A stretch of 18,310 bases of DNA from Alphaproteobacteria bacterium (GTDB lineage: Bacteria; Pseudomonadota; Alphaproteobacteria; Geminicoccales; Geminicoccaceae). Shown one piece after another: positions 7,861 through 14,431 of this stretch. The translations under genes and the position numbers were made by a program. Each line of letters opens with the position of its first letter. Within the stretch, counting starts at the first letter, position 1. The DNA lies in assembly GCA_026982585.1 (NCBI GenBank), contig JALSGW010000203.1, forward strand, positions 1 to 18,310, given 5' to 3'. The notes under the pieces were generated by a model, which was given only the letters and a program-made list of their open reading frames with translations, was not told where the DNA came from and did not search any database.

Positions 7861-8485
7861 GATCGCTCAGGGGATCGTGGCCGGCGATCACCAGCAGCCC
7901 CTCCGGCAGCCGATCGAGCCAGTCGTACACCCGCACCGGCAGCCCCCGCGCATCCCGCCCGCGGGTCTGGCCGTAGAGGGCGTGGTGCCGCCCGCGCCGG
8001 TCGAGCCGCGCCACCGGCGGCAGCATCTCCGGCAGCACCGCCCCGTGCACCATCACGGCAGCCCCGAGCCCCAGCACGTAGGGCATGCGGGGATAGCAGC
8101 GGAGGAAGGCCTCGCGGAGGCGCGCTCCGTCGCAGGCGGCGGCGAGCTGCGCGAGGGTCGCGCCGAGCTCGGCATTCCGCACCTCCCCTCCCCGCACCAG
8201 ATGGCGCCACAGCCGCTCGTCGTGGTTGCTGCGCAGCAACAGCCCCGCTCCCGCCGCGACCAGCCGCAGCATGCGGCGCAGCACCCCGGCCGGCGCCGGC
8301 CCCCGGTCCACGAGATCGCCCAAGGCGACCAGGAACAGCCCCTCCTCCGCGGCCAGGGCGCACAGGGGGGCGAACAGCTCCTCCCGGCCGTGGACGTCGC
8401 CCACCACCAGCACCCCCCGGAAGGCGGGGGGGAGCGCGATGTGGGCGGAGTCCAGCGGCGGCTGCGAGGCCTCCGCCTCCCTCAT
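7670..8485 (-). CDS. Calcineurin-like metallophosphoesterase (PPP/ApaH-like)
   Basis: The 271-residue protein has the metallophosphoesterase motif series: GDVHG (29-33), GDLVDRG (56-62), SNHDE (86-90), a later MVHGA and IAGHDP, and LHLDSGAGQGGPLSAV near the end. This resembles bacterial PPP-type serine/threonine phosphatases and ApaH-like dinucleotide hydrolases, which use two metal ions. The glycine of the usual GNHE/D motif is serine here, while the metal-binding Asn and His are kept. I chose the ATG at 8485 because GGAGGAGGGG sits directly upstream; a longer frame from a TTG at 8551 has no such signal. The substrate (phosphoprotein or nucleotide) is not determinable. It diverges from ogt, and its 3' end overlaps the sulfatase gene by 191 bp; the conserved LDSGAGQGG stretch lies in that overlap, so this strand is the truly coding one there. 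Confidence 0.87.
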   Translation of the reverse strand: MREAEASQPPLDSAHIALPPAFRGVLVVGDVHGREELFAPLCALAAEEGLFLVALGDLVDRGPAPAGVLRRMLRLVAAGAGLLLRSNHDERLWRHLVRGGEVRNAELGATLAQLAAACDGARLREAFLRCYPRMPYVLGLGAAVMVHGAVLPEMLPPVARLDRRGRHHALYGQTRGRDARGLPVRVYDWLDRLPEGLLVIAGHDPLSDLKLRMRTGARGARLLHLDSGAGQGGPLSAVVLDRAGRPLGAWQMRPGESRPLSCSWVPDPERR

Positions 8486-8523
8486 CCCCTCCTCCGCCGC
8501 AGCACCGCCCAACCGCCGCCCGG

Positions 8524-8552
8524 TTGCATCCCTCCCAAGCCCTCGCCACAAT
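8524..8552 (+). promoter_or_regulatory. Possible ogt promoter
   Basis: TTGCAT (8524-8529) and CACAAT (8547-8552) are separated by 17 bases, a weak sigma-70-like pair ending about 22 bases before the ogt ATG. I see no Ada-box-like repeat. The call rests on spacing and partial matches only. Confidence 0.25.
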
Positions 8553-8574
8553 GCGTTCCGTTTGAGGGGGATCC

Positions 8575-9099
8575 ATGCCGGCCTCGGTCCGCTACCGTCT
8601 CGACCCGCTGGAGGAGGGGGTGCTGCTCGTGGCCAGGAGCGCGAAGGGGCTCGTGCGGGTCGCCTTCGGCTTCGCGCCGGCGTCGTTGGGTGCGGCGCTG
8701 CGGGGGTGCGATGCCCGCCCCGATCGCGGCGACCGGCTGCTGGCCGCGGCGGCGGAGCGGATCCGGAGCTGGTTCGACGATCCCGCCACGCCCCTCGACG
8801 ACCTGCCCCTCGACCCGCCGGGCACCCCCTTCCAGCTTCGGGTGTGGGCGGAGCTGCGCCGGCTGCGTGCCGGGGAGGTGGTGAGCTACGGGGCGCTCGC
8901 CGCCCGCATCGGCCGGCCGCGGGCGGCCCGGGCGGTGGGCGCCGCCTGCCGGGCCAATCCCCTGCTGTTCGTGATCCCCTGCCACCGGGTGGTGGGAAGC
9001 CGGGACCTGGGCGGCTTCGGCCGCCTCGGGCTCGCCTTCAAGCGCCGGCTCCTGGCCCGGGAGGGGGTGACGTTCGCCGCCCCGCCATCGCCGTTGTAA
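8575..9099 (+). CDS. ogt: Methylated-DNA--protein-cysteine S-methyltransferase
   Basis: This suicide repair protein takes the alkyl group from O6-alkylguanine onto its own cysteine. The active-site motif IPCHRVV is at 134-140, with acceptor Cys136. It is preceded by the helix-turn-helix stretch EVVSYGALAARIGRPRAARA (101-120) and the Asn-containing AACRANPL. Length (174 residues) matches Ogt/AGT without the Ada N-terminal regulatory domain. The N-terminal ~80 residues fit the weakly conserved ribonuclease-like domain. The ATG at 8575 has GAGGGGG at suitable spacing. It stands next to DUF5362 with a 25-base gap and may start that operon, but no functional link is evident. Confidence 0.92.
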   Translation: MPASVRYRLDPLEEGVLLVARSAKGLVRVAFGFAPASLGAALRGCDARPDRGDRLLAAAAERIRSWFDDPATPLDDLPLDPPGTPFQLRVWAELRRLRAGEVVSYGALAARIGRPRAARAVGAACRANPLLFVIPCHRVVGSRDLGGFGRLGLAFKRRLLAREGVTFAAPPSPL

Positions 9100-9124
9100 G
9101 ACCTCAGCCACGGGAGGATCCGTC

Positions 9125-9484
9125 ATGGCCGTCTCCGCCACCGAAGACACCCAGCAGGTCAAGGAACTGGCCGCCCCCCTGTTCGAGGGCCGGGGGTGGA
9201 TGAAGTTCCTCGGCGTGGTGCTGATCCTCCAGGGGGTGGTGCTGGCCATCAGCGTGGTGGGCATCGTGGTGGCGTGGCTGCCGATCTGGGCCGGGGTGGT
9301 GCTCTACCAGGCCGCCGCCGGGCTCGAGGGGGCGGAGTTCACCGGCGAGAAGCCGCGGCTGCTGCGCGCCTTCGGCAAGCTCAAGCTGTTCTTCATCCTC
9401 AACGGCATCACGGTGCTGGTGCTGCTGGTGTTCAGCCTGTTCATGGGGGTGATCGGCGGCCTCATGCAAGGGGCCATGATGTAG
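9125..9484 (+). CDS. DUF5362-like small membrane protein
   Basis: The 119-residue protein has a short soluble N-terminus, a first hydrophobic segment (about 28-58, long enough for a helical pair) containing GVVLILQGVV and IVVAWLPIWAGVVLYQAA, a loop around EFTGEKPRLL, and a second hydrophobic segment (about 88-115). The order WMKFLGVxLILQGV...AWLPIWxGVxLxQAA matches DUF5362 membrane proteins, whose role is unknown. The ATG at 9125 has a good GGGAGGA at proper spacing. The next gene starts five bases after its stop, so they are almost certainly cotranscribed. Confidence 0.7.
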   Translation: MAVSATEDTQQVKELAAPLFEGRGWMKFLGVVLILQGVVLAISVVGIVVAWLPIWAGVVLYQAAAGLEGAEFTGEKPRLLRAFGKLKLFFILNGITVLVLLVFSLFMGVIGGLMQGAMM

Positions 9485-9489
9485 GAGGC

Positions 9490-10068
9490 ATGAGCCGCGA
9501 GGACTTCCTCCGCTGGGAAGCGCGCTGGCGCGCCCGCAGCCATGATCTCTCACAGCCCGAGCCCTTCCTGATCCGCCATCTGCCGCTGTTGCGCCCGGGG
9601 CGGGTGCTGGACGTGGCCTGCGGCGCCGGCCGCAACGCCCTCGCCCTGGCGGCGCGGGGCTTTCGGGTCACCGCCCTGGACATCGCCCCAAGCGCCCTCG
9701 CCCTTCTGCGCCACCGGGCGCGGGAGTTCGGGGCGCGCATCGCGGTGCGCGAGGGGGATCTGGACGATCCCGCCGCCCTCCGCGGGCTTGCGGGTTTCGA
9801 CGATCTGCTGGTGATCCGCTACAAGCCCTCCCGTCCCCAGTGGCTGCGCCTGCTCGACTGCCTGCGGCCGGGGGGACGGCTCGTGCTGTGCAGCTTCGCC
9901 CTGGAGGACCACCTGCTGGGCGGTGCGCGCCGCGAACGCTGTCTCGTGCGCGCCGAGCTCGCCGAGCTGTTCGCCGGCCGCCTGCGCCTGCTTGTGTGGG
10001 AGGCGTTCGCCCAGGACGGGCGGCAGCTGGCGGGCTCGGTGTGGGAGAAGGAGGACGTGAGAGGGTGA
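9490..10068 (+). CDS. Class I SAM-dependent methyltransferase (TehB-like)
   Basis: This 192-residue protein has the SAM-binding motif VLDVACGAGRNALALA (39-54) and the acidic TALDIAP (61-67). A later DDPA/DDLLVIRYKPSRPQ region and the strand LRPGGRLVLCSF follow. The short length and the ACGAGRNALALAxxGFxVTALD pattern resemble TehB-type and related small-molecule methyltransferases. The substrate is unknown. The start has a near-perfect TAGGAGG seven bases upstream, overlapping the DUF5362 stop codon. Its stop overlaps the GTG start of the next methyltransferase (GTGA), so the two are translationally coupled. Confidence 0.85.
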   Translation: MSREDFLRWEARWRARSHDLSQPEPFLIRHLPLLRPGRVLDVACGAGRNALALAARGFRVTALDIAPSALALLRHRAREFGARIAVREGDLDDPAALRGLAGFDDLLVIRYKPSRPQWLRLLDCLRPGGRLVLCSFALEDHLLGGARRERCLVRAELAELFAGRLRLLVWEAFAQDGRQLAGSVWEKEDVRG

Positions 10069-10895
10069 GCAGCTACGAACGTTACGACCGCACCGCCGCC
10101 CACTACGACGCCACCCGCTGGGCGGCCGGACACGAGATCCTGCTCGGCTGCCTCGCCCAGGCCGCCCGGCCGCTTGCGCGCATGCGGCTGCTGGATGCCG
10201 GCTGCGGGACCGGCAACTACGCCCGGCTGCTGGTGGAGCGGGTGGCGCGCATCGAGGCGGTGGACCTCGAGCCGGCCATGCTGGCCCGGGCCCGCGACAA
10301 GCTCGCGGAGGCCCGGCGGGCGGGGCGGATCGGCTTCCACCGCGCCTCGGTGCTGGCCCTGCCCTTCCCGGACGCCAGCTTCGACGGGGTGATGGCCAAC
10401 CAGATGCTGCACCATCTGCCCGGCCGGGCGGGCGACCCCTTCTGGGGCTGGCGGCGGGCGCTGGCGGAGTTCGCCCGGGTGCTGCGCCCGGGCGGGGTGC
10501 TGGCGATCACCACCTGCTCGCACCTCCAGCTCGAGAAGGGCTACTGGTACTATGCCCTGATCCCGCAGGCGGCGGCGCGCTTGCGCGCCCGCTACCTCGA
10601 TCTCGGGCCGCTCGAGGCGGAGCTGCGGCGGCTCGGGCTCACACCCCGCGGCCGCTTCGTGCCCACCGACCTGGTGCTGATGGGAGAGGCCTATTTCGAC
10701 CCCCGCGGTCCCCTGGACCCGAGCTGGCGGGCGGGGGATTCCGCCTGGGCGCTGGTGGAGGAGGAGGAGCTGGCCCGAGCGCTCGACACCCTCTCCCGGC
10801 TCGCCGCCGCCGGAGGGCTCGCAGAGTTCCTGCGCACGCGCGACGCCCTCAGGCCCGAGATCGGCCAGATGACGGTGCTCTATGCGGTGCGATGA
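10065..10895 (+). CDS. Class I SAM-dependent methyltransferase (UbiE/Methyltransf_11-like)
   Basis: The 276-residue protein contains LLDAGCGTGNYARLL (42-56), the acidic VDLEPAML (66-73), ALPFPDASFDGVMANQMLHH and FARVLRPGGVLAITT. This is the standard Methyltransf_11 order of motifs. The C-terminal ~100 residues form an additional part that probably determines substrate, which is unknown. I chose the GTG at 10065 because GGAGG lies nine bases upstream and the codon overlaps the previous stop as GTGA. The upstream continuation of this frame, inside the previous gene, is low-complexity and not family-like. The next gene starts 11 bases after its stop. Confidence 0.87.
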   Translation: MSSYERYDRTAAHYDATRWAAGHEILLGCLAQAARPLARMRLLDAGCGTGNYARLLVERVARIEAVDLEPAMLARARDKLAEARRAGRIGFHRASVLALPFPDASFDGVMANQMLHHLPGRAGDPFWGWRRALAEFARVLRPGGVLAITTCSHLQLEKGYWYYALIPQAAARLRARYLDLGPLEAELRRLGLTPRGRFVPTDLVLMGEAYFDPRGPLDPSWRAGDSAWALVEEEELARALDTLSRLAAAGGLAEFLRTRDALRPEIGQMTVLYAVR

Positions 10896-10905
10896 GGAGG
10901 AGGCC

Positions 10906-11304
10906 ATGTATTTCGTGCGGGTGCGCGACCGCATCATGATCGCCCACTCCTTCAAGGGCGAGAGCTTCGGACCGGCCCAGCGGCTGCACGGCGCCACCCT
11001 GGTGGTGGAGGCGGAGCTGCGCGGCGAGCGGCTCAGCGCGGAGGGGTTCCTCGTCGACATCACCCGCCTGCGCGAGCTGCTGAGCGAGATTTTGAGCGAG
11101 CTCGACTTCCACAACCTCGACGAGCTGCCCGCCTTCGCCGGCCGGAACAGCACCGTCGAGGTGGTGGCCCGCTTCCTCCACGGCCGCCTGGCGGAGGCCA
11201 TCCGCGCCGGCCGGCTGGGGCCCGGCAGCGAACAGGTGCGGGAGCTCGTGATCGACATCCGCGAGAGCGACCTCGCCCGCGCCGGCTATGCGGGCCCGCT
11301 GTGA
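10906..11304 (+). CDS. Divergent 6-pyruvoyl-tetrahydropterin-synthase-like protein
   Basis: The 132-residue product aligns with the PTPS/QueD fold: MIAHSFKGESFGPAQRLHGA (11-30), LDFHNLDELP (66-75), NSTVE (81-85) and a C-terminal RESDLARAGY. Canonical enzymes bind zinc with three histidines and use a cysteine and an Asp-His pair. Here His14 and His28 are kept, but the third zinc histidine is Ala30, the catalytic cysteine position is Ala24 and the dyad histidine is Phe68. No cysteine occurs in the whole protein. It belongs to an AHSF-GPAQxLHGA subgroup that, as I recall, is annotated 6-carboxytetrahydropterin synthase in actinobacteria and alphaproteobacteria but may do something else. The ATG at 10906 has GAGGAGGAGG upstream. 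It ends the operon that begins with DUF5362; ribA lies about 6 kb away. Confidence 0.8.
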   Translation: MYFVRVRDRIMIAHSFKGESFGPAQRLHGATLVVEAELRGERLSAEGFLVDITRLRELLSEILSELDFHNLDELPAFAGRNSTVEVVARFLHGRLAEAIRAGRLGPGSEQVRELVIDIRESDLARAGYAGPL

Positions 11305-11407
11305 GGAAGACGGGCTCTGGGCGGGCGCCGCGCGCTGTGGCAGAGTGGGCGGGCCGCACGATCGCGGCGCCACAAGGTTCCCTCAGCCACCATTCCAGGG
11401 AGGTGCC

Positions 11408-12391
11408 ATGTTGTCTGCGACCCGTCGAACCCTGATCCTGGCCGCCTTCGCCTCCGGCCTCGCCCTGCCGGCGCTGGCCTTCGATCCCGGCGAGGTGGAG
11501 TGCATCGCGCCCGCCAATCCCGGAGGGGGCTGGGACTTCACCTGCCGTCAGGTGGGCAAGGCGCTCTTCGATCTCGGCATCGTCGCCAACCCGGTGCGGG
11601 TCACCAACATGGCCGGCGGCGGCGGCGGCATCGCCTTTGCCTATGTGGTGAGCAAGCGCAACCAGGACCCGCACCTGCTGGTGGCCGCCTCCACCGCCAC
11701 CACCACCCGCCTCGCCCAGGGCGCCTATGTGGACATGAGCCCGGAGATGGTGCGGTGGGTCGGCACCGTGGGGGCCGACTACGGGGTGATCGCGGTGGCC
11801 CCGGACAGCCCCTTCACCAGCCTCGGCGATCTCATGCAGGCGCTCGCCGAACGCCCCGAGGAGGTGTCGATCGCCGGCGGTTCCGCCTTCGGCGGCTGGG
11901 ACCATCTCAAGGTGCTGATCGCCGCCAAGGCGGCCGGGGTGGCGGACGTCACCCGGATCAAATACGTGGCCTACAAGGGCGGCGGCGAGGCGCTCACGGC
12001 GCTGTTGGGCGGCCATGTGCAGGCCTTCTCCGGCGACATCTCGGAGGTGGTGGGCTTCATCGAGGCGGGCCAGGTGCGGGTGCTCGCCGTGCTGGCGCCG
12101 GAACGGCTGCCGGGCAAGCTCGCCGACATCCCCACCGCCCGCGAACAGGGCATCGACGCCATCGGCGCCAACTGGCGCGGCTTCTACGCGCCGGGCGGCA
12201 TCTCCGAGGAGGCCTACGACTTCTGGGTGGAGGCGGTGCGCCAGGTGTATGAGTCCGAACTGTGGAAGGAGGTGATGGCGCAAAGCGGCCTCATGCCCTT
12301 CGCGCGCTTCGGCGCCGAGCTGGAGCGGTTCGTGCGCCAGCAGACGGCGGACATCGAGGCGCTCTCGCGCGAGATCGGCCTCTTGAAGTAG
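11408..12391 (+). CDS. tctC: Tripartite tricarboxylate transporter, periplasmic binding protein
   Basis: The 327-residue protein starts with a signal peptide (MLSATRRTLILAAFASGLAL and then a likely cleavage after PALA at residue 24), so it is exported to the periplasm. The mature part has the TctC/Bug order: IAPANPGGGWDFTCRQ, VTNMAGGGGGIAFAYV, the GDLMQAL region, VAYKGGGEALTALLGGHV, and AREQGIDAIGANWRGFYAP. TctC proteins capture carboxylates or similar small molecules for the TctAB channel; the ligand cannot be deduced. The ATG at 11408 has GGGAGGT at ideal spacing. Order tctC-tctB-tctA is the classical one. No TctDE two-component regulator is in the window. I find no clear promoter in the 103-base gap upstream. 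Confidence 0.93.
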   Translation: MLSATRRTLILAAFASGLALPALAFDPGEVECIAPANPGGGWDFTCRQVGKALFDLGIVANPVRVTNMAGGGGGIAFAYVVSKRNQDPHLLVAASTATTTRLAQGAYVDMSPEMVRWVGTVGADYGVIAVAPDSPFTSLGDLMQALAERPEEVSIAGGSAFGGWDHLKVLIAAKAAGVADVTRIKYVAYKGGGEALTALLGGHVQAFSGDISEVVGFIEAGQVRVLAVLAPERLPGKLADIPTAREQGIDAIGANWRGFYAPGGISEEAYDFWVEAVRQVYESELWKEVMAQSGLMPFARFGAELERFVRQQTADIEALSREIGLLK

Positions 12392-12394
12392 GGG

Positions 12395-12410
12395 CGGATT
12401 TCGGAATCCG
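12395..12410 (+). promoter_or_regulatory. Intercistronic hairpin between tctC and tctB
   Basis: CGGATT (12395-12400) and AATCCG (12405-12410) form a perfect 6-bp stem around a TCGG tetraloop, starting four bases after the tctC stop. No U-tract follows, so it is not a full intrinsic terminator. In binding-protein operons such hairpins often protect the 3' end of the binding-protein message, giving more binding protein than permease. That role is inferred here. Confidence 0.4.
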
Positions 12411-12426
12411 AGCGAAAGGGGCGGGG

Positions 12427-12858
12427 ATGAGCGACCGCATCCTCGGGATTTGCGCGCTGCTCTTCGCGCTCGGCTTCGTGTTCGAGGCGCGGCGCATCTC
12501 CGCCCCCTTCCTGGTCGATCCGCTCGGGCCCCAGACCTTTCCCATGCTGGTGGGCGGGCTGATCGGGGCGGCGGCGCTGTGGCCGCTTGTGCGCCCCGAT
12601 CCCGCGCCCGCCTGGCCGGCGCCGGGGCGGATCGGGGAGCTTGTGGCGGCGTTCGCGGCCATGGTGCTCTACGCGCTGGCGCTGCGCCCGCTGGGGTTCC
12701 TGCTCGCCACCGTGCCCTTTGCCGCCTTCCTCGCCTGGCGGCTCGGCGGCGGGCCCGGCGCGAGCCTGCTCTTCGGCCTGCTGGTGGCGCTGTTGCTGCG
12801 GTTTGTCTTCGCCTCCCTGCTCGGCCTCTCCCTCCCCTCCGGCCCGCTCGGCTTCTAG
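12427..12858 (+). CDS. tctB: Tripartite tricarboxylate transporter, small membrane subunit
   Basis: This 143-residue protein is mostly hydrophobic, with about four membrane segments: ICALLFALGFVF near 8-19, MLVGGLIGAAALW near 40-52, VAAFAAMVLYALAL near 73-86, and a long stretch from about 90 to 135. Between the first two lies the family-typical LVDPLGPQTFPMLVG. Size, position between tctC and tctA and this motif identify the TctB subunit. The ATG at 12427 follows a GGGGCGGGG purine run. It is separated from tctC by 35 bases that hold a hairpin, and from tctA by 10 bases. Confidence 0.88.
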   Translation: MSDRILGICALLFALGFVFEARRISAPFLVDPLGPQTFPMLVGGLIGAAALWPLVRPDPAPAWPAPGRIGELVAAFAAMVLYALALRPLGFLLATVPFAAFLAWRLGGGPGASLLFGLLVALLLRFVFASLLGLSLPSGPLGF

Positions 12859-12868
12859 GCGACGCGCC

Positions 12869-14386
12869 ATGGACATCCTCGCCCTGCTCGGCCAAGGCTT
12901 CTTGGTGGCGCTCAGCCCCGCCCACATCGCGCTCGCGCTGCTCGGCTGCGTGCTCGGCACCCTGATCGGGGCCCTGCCGGGGCTGGGGCCGGCCAATGGG
13001 GTGGCGATCCTGATCCCCCTCGCCTTCTCCCTCGGGCTCACCCCCACCGCCTCCCTCATCCTCCTCACCAGCGTCTACTACGGCGCCATGTACGGCGGCC
13101 GCATTTCCTCGATCCTGCTCAACATCCCCGGCGACGAGCCGGCGCTGATGACCACCCTCGACGGCTATCCCCTGGCGCGCCAGGGGCGCGCCGGCGAGGC
13201 CCTCGCCCTGTCGGCGGTCGCCTCCTTCATCGGCGCGCTGTTCGCCACCGTCGGCCTCATGCTGTTCGCGCCCCTGCTCGCCCGCTTCGCCCTGCTGTTC
13301 GGCCCCGCCGAATATTTCGCGCTCTACGGCCTCGCCTTCGCCGCCCTGGGCGGCATCGCCGGCCGCAACCCGGCCAAGGCGCTGCTCGCCGCCGGTCTCG
13401 GGCTGGCGCTGGCGCTGGTCGGCTACGACACCACCACCGGCGTGCCCCGCTACACCTTCGGCCTCATGGAGCTGTTCGAGGGCATCGACTTCCTGATCGC
13501 CATCGTCGGTCTGTTCGCGGTGAGCGAGGTGCTGCTGTTCCTCGAGCACGCCCGCGGCCGGGCGCCGCGGGTGCCGGCGCTCGGCCGCATCACCGTCCCC
13601 CTTCGGGTGCTGCGGCGCTGTCTGCCGGCCAGCCTGCGGGGGACGCTGTTGGGCTTTTTCGCCGGCATCCTGCCGGGGGCCGGCGCCTCCCTCGGCAGCT
13701 TCCTCGCCTATACCCTGGAAAAGCGCGTCTCCGACCGCACCGGCAGCTTCGGCCGCGGCGATCCGCGCGGGGTGGCGGCGCCGGAGGCCGGCAACAACGC
13801 CGCCGCCGGCGGGGCGCTCATCCCCATGCTCACCCTGGGCGTGCCCGGCTCCGGCACCACCGCGGTGCTGCTGGCCCTGCTGATGGCGCTCGGCATCACC
13901 CCGGGACCGCTGCTGTTCGCCGAGAAGCCGGAGCTGGTGTGGGGGCTGGTGGCGGCGCTGTTCTTCGCCAATGTGGTGCTGCTCGCCCTCAACCTGCCGC
14001 TCGTGGGCCTGTTCGTGCGGCTGCTCGCCCTGCCGGCCTGGATCCTGATGCCCACCGTGACCCTGGTCGCCTTCCTCGGCATCTACTCCATCAGCAACAA
14101 CAGCTTCGACCTGTTGGTCATGCTCGCCTTCGGGGCGTTGGGCTATCTGCTGCGCAAGCTCGACGTGCCGCTCGTGCCGATCATCCTCGGCATCCTGCTC
14201 GGCAACGAAATGGAGGACAATCTGCGCCGGGCGCTGTTGATCTCGGACGGCGATTGGGGGGTGCTGGTGCAGAGCCCGCTCGCCAAGGGCCTGTGGCTCG
14301 CCGCCGCGGCGGCGCTGCTGGCGCCGCTCGTCTTGGGCCGGCTGGTGGAACGGCGGCGGCGGGCCTTGTTCGAGCGCGGCTCCTGA
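12869..14386 (+). CDS. tctA: Tripartite tricarboxylate transporter, large membrane subunit
   Basis: The 505-residue polytopic protein matches the usual TctA length. It has two family hallmark regions: GTLIGALPGLGPANGV (30-45) with YYGAMYGGRISSILLNIPGD (70-89), and GFFAGILPGAGASLGSFLAY followed by the PEAGNNAAAGG segment in the middle of the protein. These PG-rich re-entrant motifs, repeated in the two halves, are typical of the transport path. It probably works with TctB and the binding protein TctC as a cation-coupled secondary importer. The ATG at 12869 lies 10 bases after the tctB stop, without a strong ribosome binding site, so translation may depend on coupling. Confidence 0.93.
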   Translation: MDILALLGQGFLVALSPAHIALALLGCVLGTLIGALPGLGPANGVAILIPLAFSLGLTPTASLILLTSVYYGAMYGGRISSILLNIPGDEPALMTTLDGYPLARQGRAGEALALSAVASFIGALFATVGLMLFAPLLARFALLFGPAEYFALYGLAFAALGGIAGRNPAKALLAAGLGLALALVGYDTTTGVPRYTFGLMELFEGIDFLIAIVGLFAVSEVLLFLEHARGRAPRVPALGRITVPLRVLRRCLPASLRGTLLGFFAGILPGAGASLGSFLAYTLEKRVSDRTGSFGRGDPRGVAAPEAGNNAAAGGALIPMLTLGVPGSGTTAVLLALLMALGITPGPLLFAEKPELVWGLVAALFFANVVLLALNLPLVGLFVRLLALPAWILMPTVTLVAFLGIYSISNNSFDLLVMLAFGALGYLLRKLDVPLVPIILGILLGNEMEDNLRRALLISDGDWGVLVQSPLAKGLWLAAAAALLAPLVLGRLVERRRRALFERGS

Positions 14387-14431
14387 GGCTTGCGCTCCGG
14401 GTCCGGAGGAGTCAGGGAAGCGCCCGGCGCT

